A DNA stretch of 64,000 nt from Gorillibacterium timonense (GTDB lineage Bacteria > Bacillota > Bacilli > Paenibacillales > NBRC-103111), in assembly GCF_001457415.1 (NCBI RefSeq), contig NZ_LN881724.1, positions 1,798,001 to 1,862,000 of the forward strand. The letters run 5' to 3'. Below the pieces are notes generated by a model that had not been told where the DNA came from, did not search any database, and worked only from the letters and a program-made list of their open reading frames with translations. Positions 61,096 to 64,000 of this stretch are shown here, in pieces; the stretch's first letter is position 1; each line of letters opens with the position of its first letter. The translations under genes and the position numbers were made by a program.

Positions 61096-61231
61096 AAATT
61101 ATTCATAACTTTCCATTCCTATGTGTAAAAGAGAGAAAAGGAGATCGACCCGTCATCATGAGCAATCCTTCCCCCACCCCATGGATCCCTTCTGTCTGCC
61201 TGATTGTCTGTCGGATAGGCGGTGAATCCGC

Positions 61232-63304
61232 ATGAAACAGCCGCAAGCTTCATCCCTTCGTTACATGGGCGGCCTAGATGGGCTCCGGGCGATCGCCGTG
61301 CTTATCGTCATTTTGTACCATTTGAATACGCGGTGGGCTCCCGGCGGTTTGCTCGGAGTCGGAATCTTCTTTGTCCTGTCCGGCTATTTGATCACAGACA
61401 TCCTCATCTCCGGCTGGAAAAAGAACGGCTCCTTCGAGCTTAAAGATTTTTGGCTTCGACGCGCCCGAAGGCTCTTGCCAGGCATGTTTACCGTTCTTGC
61501 GGCCGTCCTGGCATGGACCTCCTTCACGGGCGCTGCCATTCCCTCTCTAAGAGGGGACACCCTTGCCTCTCTCTTTTACGTCAACAACTGGTGGCTCATC
61601 TTTCACAAGGTTTCATACTTTGATAGCTTTGGGACTCCGTCGCCCTTGGGCCATCTTTGGTCGCTTGCGGTAGAAGAACAGTTTTACGTGATCTGGCCTC
61701 TCGTTTTGGCATTCGCCCTGCGGACTCCTCCGAAACGGGGCAGACTTCTTGCTCTCACCTTGTCGATTGCAGGGATATCCGCTCTTCTGATGAAGCTGCT
61801 GTTCGAACCGGGTATGGACCCGAGTCGCATCTATTACGGGACGGACACCCGAGCGTTCGGCATGCTGATCGGCGCCGCACTTGCTATGATTTGGCCGAGC
61901 GCCCGTCTTTCGGCGGACCGCATTCGTCCGGCAACTAAGCTCGCACTGGACGGAATCGGGATCACCGCTCTTGCCGCCATCCTGGTGATGGTAGGGCACA
62001 CGGATCAATACAGCGAATCGCTGTATCCCGGTGGCTTGCTGCTCTTGTCTATCCTTACGGCTGTGCTGATTGCGGTCCTGGCCCATCCGGCGAGCCTTCT
62101 CGGTAATCTGCTTGGAGCAAGGCCTCTGAAATGGCTCGGCAAACGGTCTTACGGCATTTATCTTTGGCATTACCCGGTAATTGTCCTCACAACTCCGGCT
62201 ATTCATACGGAAGGTCCTTCGATGGTGCGCGTGATCTTACAAGTCGCTGCCACCCTCGTCTTCGCGGCCCTCTCTTACAAATACATCGAAAATCCGATCC
62301 GTCACGGAGCGCTGTCACGACTGCGGAAAAGCTTGTCAAATGCAAAAGGAAGAAGACTCATCCTGAGAAGAGCCGGTTATCTCTTTATCGGATTTGCCTT
62401 GTTCTTCGGCGGAGCATCTCAGGTGTTCCCGAGCGCCTTGGCAAGCGGCATGGATGCGGGAACGAAGCAGGAAACGAAACCAACACCTGACAACACGCCA
62501 AGCCCTTCCGTCACACCGAGCCCTAGTCCGGCGGTTACCCCTTCAGAAGGAGTCGTTTCCGAGAAACCAGCTAAACCGGCAGAAACGGGAACGGAATCTA
62601 CGAAGCCGACGGGGTCCCAATCGACTCCAGGCAGCGGAAAGCCTTCTTCAGGCATTGGCAAGGCCCCGACCGCCAGTCCTTCCAAAGCCCCCACCGCAAC
62701 ACCTGAGCCGGAAAAACCGAAGGATGATGGAGAGAAGGGCTCGCCGGATGGGACTCATCCCGCGTCCCCAACGCCCGGTTCACCGAGTTCGGCACCGAAC
62801 AGCCCTTCGCCCAAACCCGGCGCCACGCATTCGAAAGGGAAGGGGCAAGGAACAACCGCCATCGGCGATTCCGTTATGCTGGATGCGGAACCCTATTTTC
62901 AAGAGCTCGCCCCTGGAATATCCGTCGACGGCAAGATCGGCCGCCAAATGTGGGATGCCCAGGAGATCGTCGATGGGCTTAAAGAGTCAGGTTCGCTCGG
63001 GAAACGGGTGATCTTCAATCTGGGAACAAACGGAGCCTTCACCAAGAAGCAATTGGAAGCCCTGCTCGATTCCTTGAAGGAAGTTGACCAGGTGATCTTT
63101 GTTAACGTGCGGGTTCCCCGGCCTTGGGAGTCCAATGTAAATTCCATGCTCTCTCATGTCGTCCCGAATTATGCAAATGCCACCCTCATCAATTGGTATG
63201 AGGCGAGCGCCGGCCATGACGAGTACTTTGCACCCGACGGCGTTCATTTAAACCCTTCCGGAGCAAAGGCATACGCCAAGCTGGTTTACGCTGAATTCCA
63301 ATAA
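61232..63304 (+). CDS. OatA-like acetyltransferase (acyltransferase-3 plus SGNH domain)
   Basis: A 690-residue membrane protein. Residues 10-385 are an acyltransferase-3 domain with about ten helices (GLDGLRAIAVLIVILYHL with the catalytic His, GIFFVLSGYLI, PLGHLWSLAVEEQFY). A Pro/Thr/Ser-rich linker (about 410-540) leads to an extracytoplasmic SGNH domain (AIGDSVML with Ser, FNLGTNGAF, DGVHLNPSG with Asp/His). OatA-type enzymes O-acetylate peptidoglycan or other wall glycans. The ATG follows GGCGGTGA. The Spo0A boxes upstream may affect it. Confidence 0.87.
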   Translation: MKQPQASSLRYMGGLDGLRAIAVLIVILYHLNTRWAPGGLLGVGIFFVLSGYLITDILISGWKKNGSFELKDFWLRRARRLLPGMFTVLAAVLAWTSFTGAAIPSLRGDTLASLFYVNNWWLIFHKVSYFDSFGTPSPLGHLWSLAVEEQFYVIWPLVLAFALRTPPKRGRLLALTLSIAGISALLMKLLFEPGMDPSRIYYGTDTRAFGMLIGAALAMIWPSARLSADRIRPATKLALDGIGITALAAILVMVGHTDQYSESLYPGGLLLLSILTAVLIAVLAHPASLLGNLLGARPLKWLGKRSYGIYLWHYPVIVLTTPAIHTEGPSMVRVILQVAATLVFAALSYKYIENPIRHGALSRLRKSLSNAKGRRLILRRAGYLFIGFALFFGGASQVFPSALASGMDAGTKQETKPTPDNTPSPSVTPSPSPAVTPSEGVVSEKPAKPAETGTESTKPTGSQSTPGSGKPSSGIGKAPTASPSKAPTATPEPEKPKDDGEKGSPDGTHPASPTPGSPSSAPNSPSPKPGATHSKGKGQGTTAIGDSVMLDAEPYFQELAPGISVDGKIGRQMWDAQEIVDGLKESGSLGKRVIFNLGTNGAFTKKQLEALLDSLKEVDQVIFVNVRVPRPWESNVNSMLSHVVPNYANATLINWYEASAGHDEYFAPDGVHLNPSGAKAYAKLVYAEFQ

Positions 63305-63312
63305 TCGACCCC

Positions 63313-63344
63313 CAGGCTGTCGCTACGATGCGGCAGCCTGTTTT
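63313..63344 (+). terminator. Terminator of the OatA-like gene
   Basis: CAGGCTG and CAGCCTG form a 7-bp stem with a loop of 14 bases and TTTT follows. Confidence 0.7.
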
Positions 63345-63443
63345 GCTTGGCTTAACGAGAAAAATGTAATGAAAAATACACCGTTTTCCTGTAAGCTGAT
63401 GGAAGAAGTTTGCCTACACGGAATAAGGAGCGGACGAACAGCT

Positions 63444-64000
63444 ATGAAGCCCTTTCAAAAGGTTTATCTCGAAATCACCAGTGTCTGCAACCTGTCCTGT
63501 TCCTTCTGTCCGCCTACGGAACGGCGCGCGGAGTTCATCAAGCCCGATGAGTTCCGCCGCCGCCTTCAAGAAGTGAAGCTGCATACCTCGCTTGTTGCTC
63601 TTCATGTGAAAGGCGAGCCGCTCTTGCATCCAAAGCTGGATCATTTGCTCGACGCCTGCAAGGAAGAGGGGCTGCAAGCGGTGATCACAACGAACGGAAC
63701 CTTGATCGGCAAAATGCGGGACAAGCTTCTCGGCAAGCCGGCTCTCCGTCAGGTGAACCTATCGCTGCACAGCTTTGAGGGAAACGATCCCGAGCGGCTT
63801 GACGCTTATTTGGCCCCTCTCTTTGCATTTGCCAGAGATGCGGCAGATTCCGGAATCCATGTGTCCTTTCGGCTATGGAATGGAGAAGAGAAGGAGGAAG
63901 GCGCTTCGTACTGGTCACATAACCGTCTGCTGTTGGAACGCTTGTCTGCGTACTATCCGACCGCGGGGGAGTTGTCGCGTCCGCTTGCTCCGGGAAGCGG
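63444..64000 (+). CDS. Radical-SAM protein (3' end outside window)
   Basis: The frame from ATG 63444 is open to the window end (185 codons). CNLSCSFC (residues 15-22, Cx3Cx2C) binds the 4Fe-4S cluster, VKGEPLLHPKLDHLL matches the SAM-binding GGE-like motif and VITTNGTL the next strand. The product is unknown; the sequence resembles small peptide-modifying or tRNA-like radical-SAM enzymes. AAGGAG lies 13 bases upstream, rather far. The C-terminus is needed for a class. Confidence 0.82.
   Translation, partial: MKPFQKVYLEITSVCNLSCSFCPPTERRAEFIKPDEFRRRLQEVKLHTSLVALHVKGEPLLHPKLDHLLDACKEEGLQAVITTNGTLIGKMRDKLLGKPALRQVNLSLHSFEGNDPERLDAYLAPLFAFARDAADSGIHVSFRLWNGEEKEEGASYWSHNRLLLERLSAYYPTAGELSRPLAPGS

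Overview
The window is bacterial chromosomal DNA from a Gram-positive endospore former, most likely a member of the Paenibacillaceae (Paenibacillus/Cohnella-like). Evidence is the spore genes (a gerP cluster and a gerA-type receptor operon), a Spo0A-type operator, strong AAGGAGG ribosome sites with frequent GTG/TTG starts, XerS, CvfC, YueI and YqkE homologues, and a moderately GC-rich composition. No rRNA, tRNA, CRISPR array, prophage or intact insertion sequence was seen. The species is inference.

Layout. 1-9 kb: a truncated secreted GxGYxYP glycoside hydrolase with repeated C-terminal modules, an EamA exporter, an SGNH hydrolase, an MFS transporter, xerS, a CapA-type lipoprotein and a GlsB-like membrane protein. 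9.5-16 kb: a secreted stalk-domain/PKD-like protein, a broken hrpB helicase gene (internal deletion plus frameshift), an AraC regulator, yueI and an orphan small protein. 16.1-23.4 kb: a compact Tad-like pilus/secretion operon behind a near-consensus promoter and a leader terminator. It encodes a SAF (CpaB-like) protein, a degenerate CpaE, CpaF, TadB, TadC, three tandem single-helix mini-proteins, and TadE- and TadG-like proteins. 23.5-36.2 kb: single genes and short operons (EamA, Ca2+ P-type ATPase, phosphotransferase, metallo-hydrolase, type II pantothenate kinase, peptide deformylase with an XRE regulator, PPK2, CvfC, a lipoprotein, a DHA2 exporter).

36.5-46 kb: the anaerobic ribonucleotide reductase pair nrdDG with NrdR-like boxes, a NUDIX/AviRa-like methyltransferase/SAM methyltransferase group, the gerP spore-coat operon (five genes, no separate gerPF), YqkE, HinT and ferritin. 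45.7-53.4 kb: overlapping lipB-lipA, a four-gene germinant receptor operon in A-C-D-B order, and an ECF sigma/anti-sigma pair behind an ECF-type promoter. 53.4-54.5 kb is a gene-free repeat zone: a terminator, a 34-bp tandem repeat, 50-bp spaced inverted repeats, a transposase remnant, and 24 copies of an octanucleotide ending in a hairpin. 54.6-64 kb: divergent lrp and metallo-hydrolase genes, the 2-oxoglutarate dehydrogenase genes odhA-odhB, a Zur-like regulator, a tandem Spo0A box next to a possible 34-aa membrane peptide, an OatA-like acetyltransferase, and a radical-SAM gene cut by the window edge.

Links. LipB and LipA make the lipoyl group needed by the OdhB lipoyl domain, although the two loci lie about 10 kb apart. 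gerP and the gerA-type operon both serve germination: GerP lets germinants cross the coat, and the receptor senses them at the inner membrane. The least-described item is the reduced Tad-like operon with its three paralogous mini-proteins. The repeat zone and the Spo0A-box/small-peptide locus are the next most interesting.
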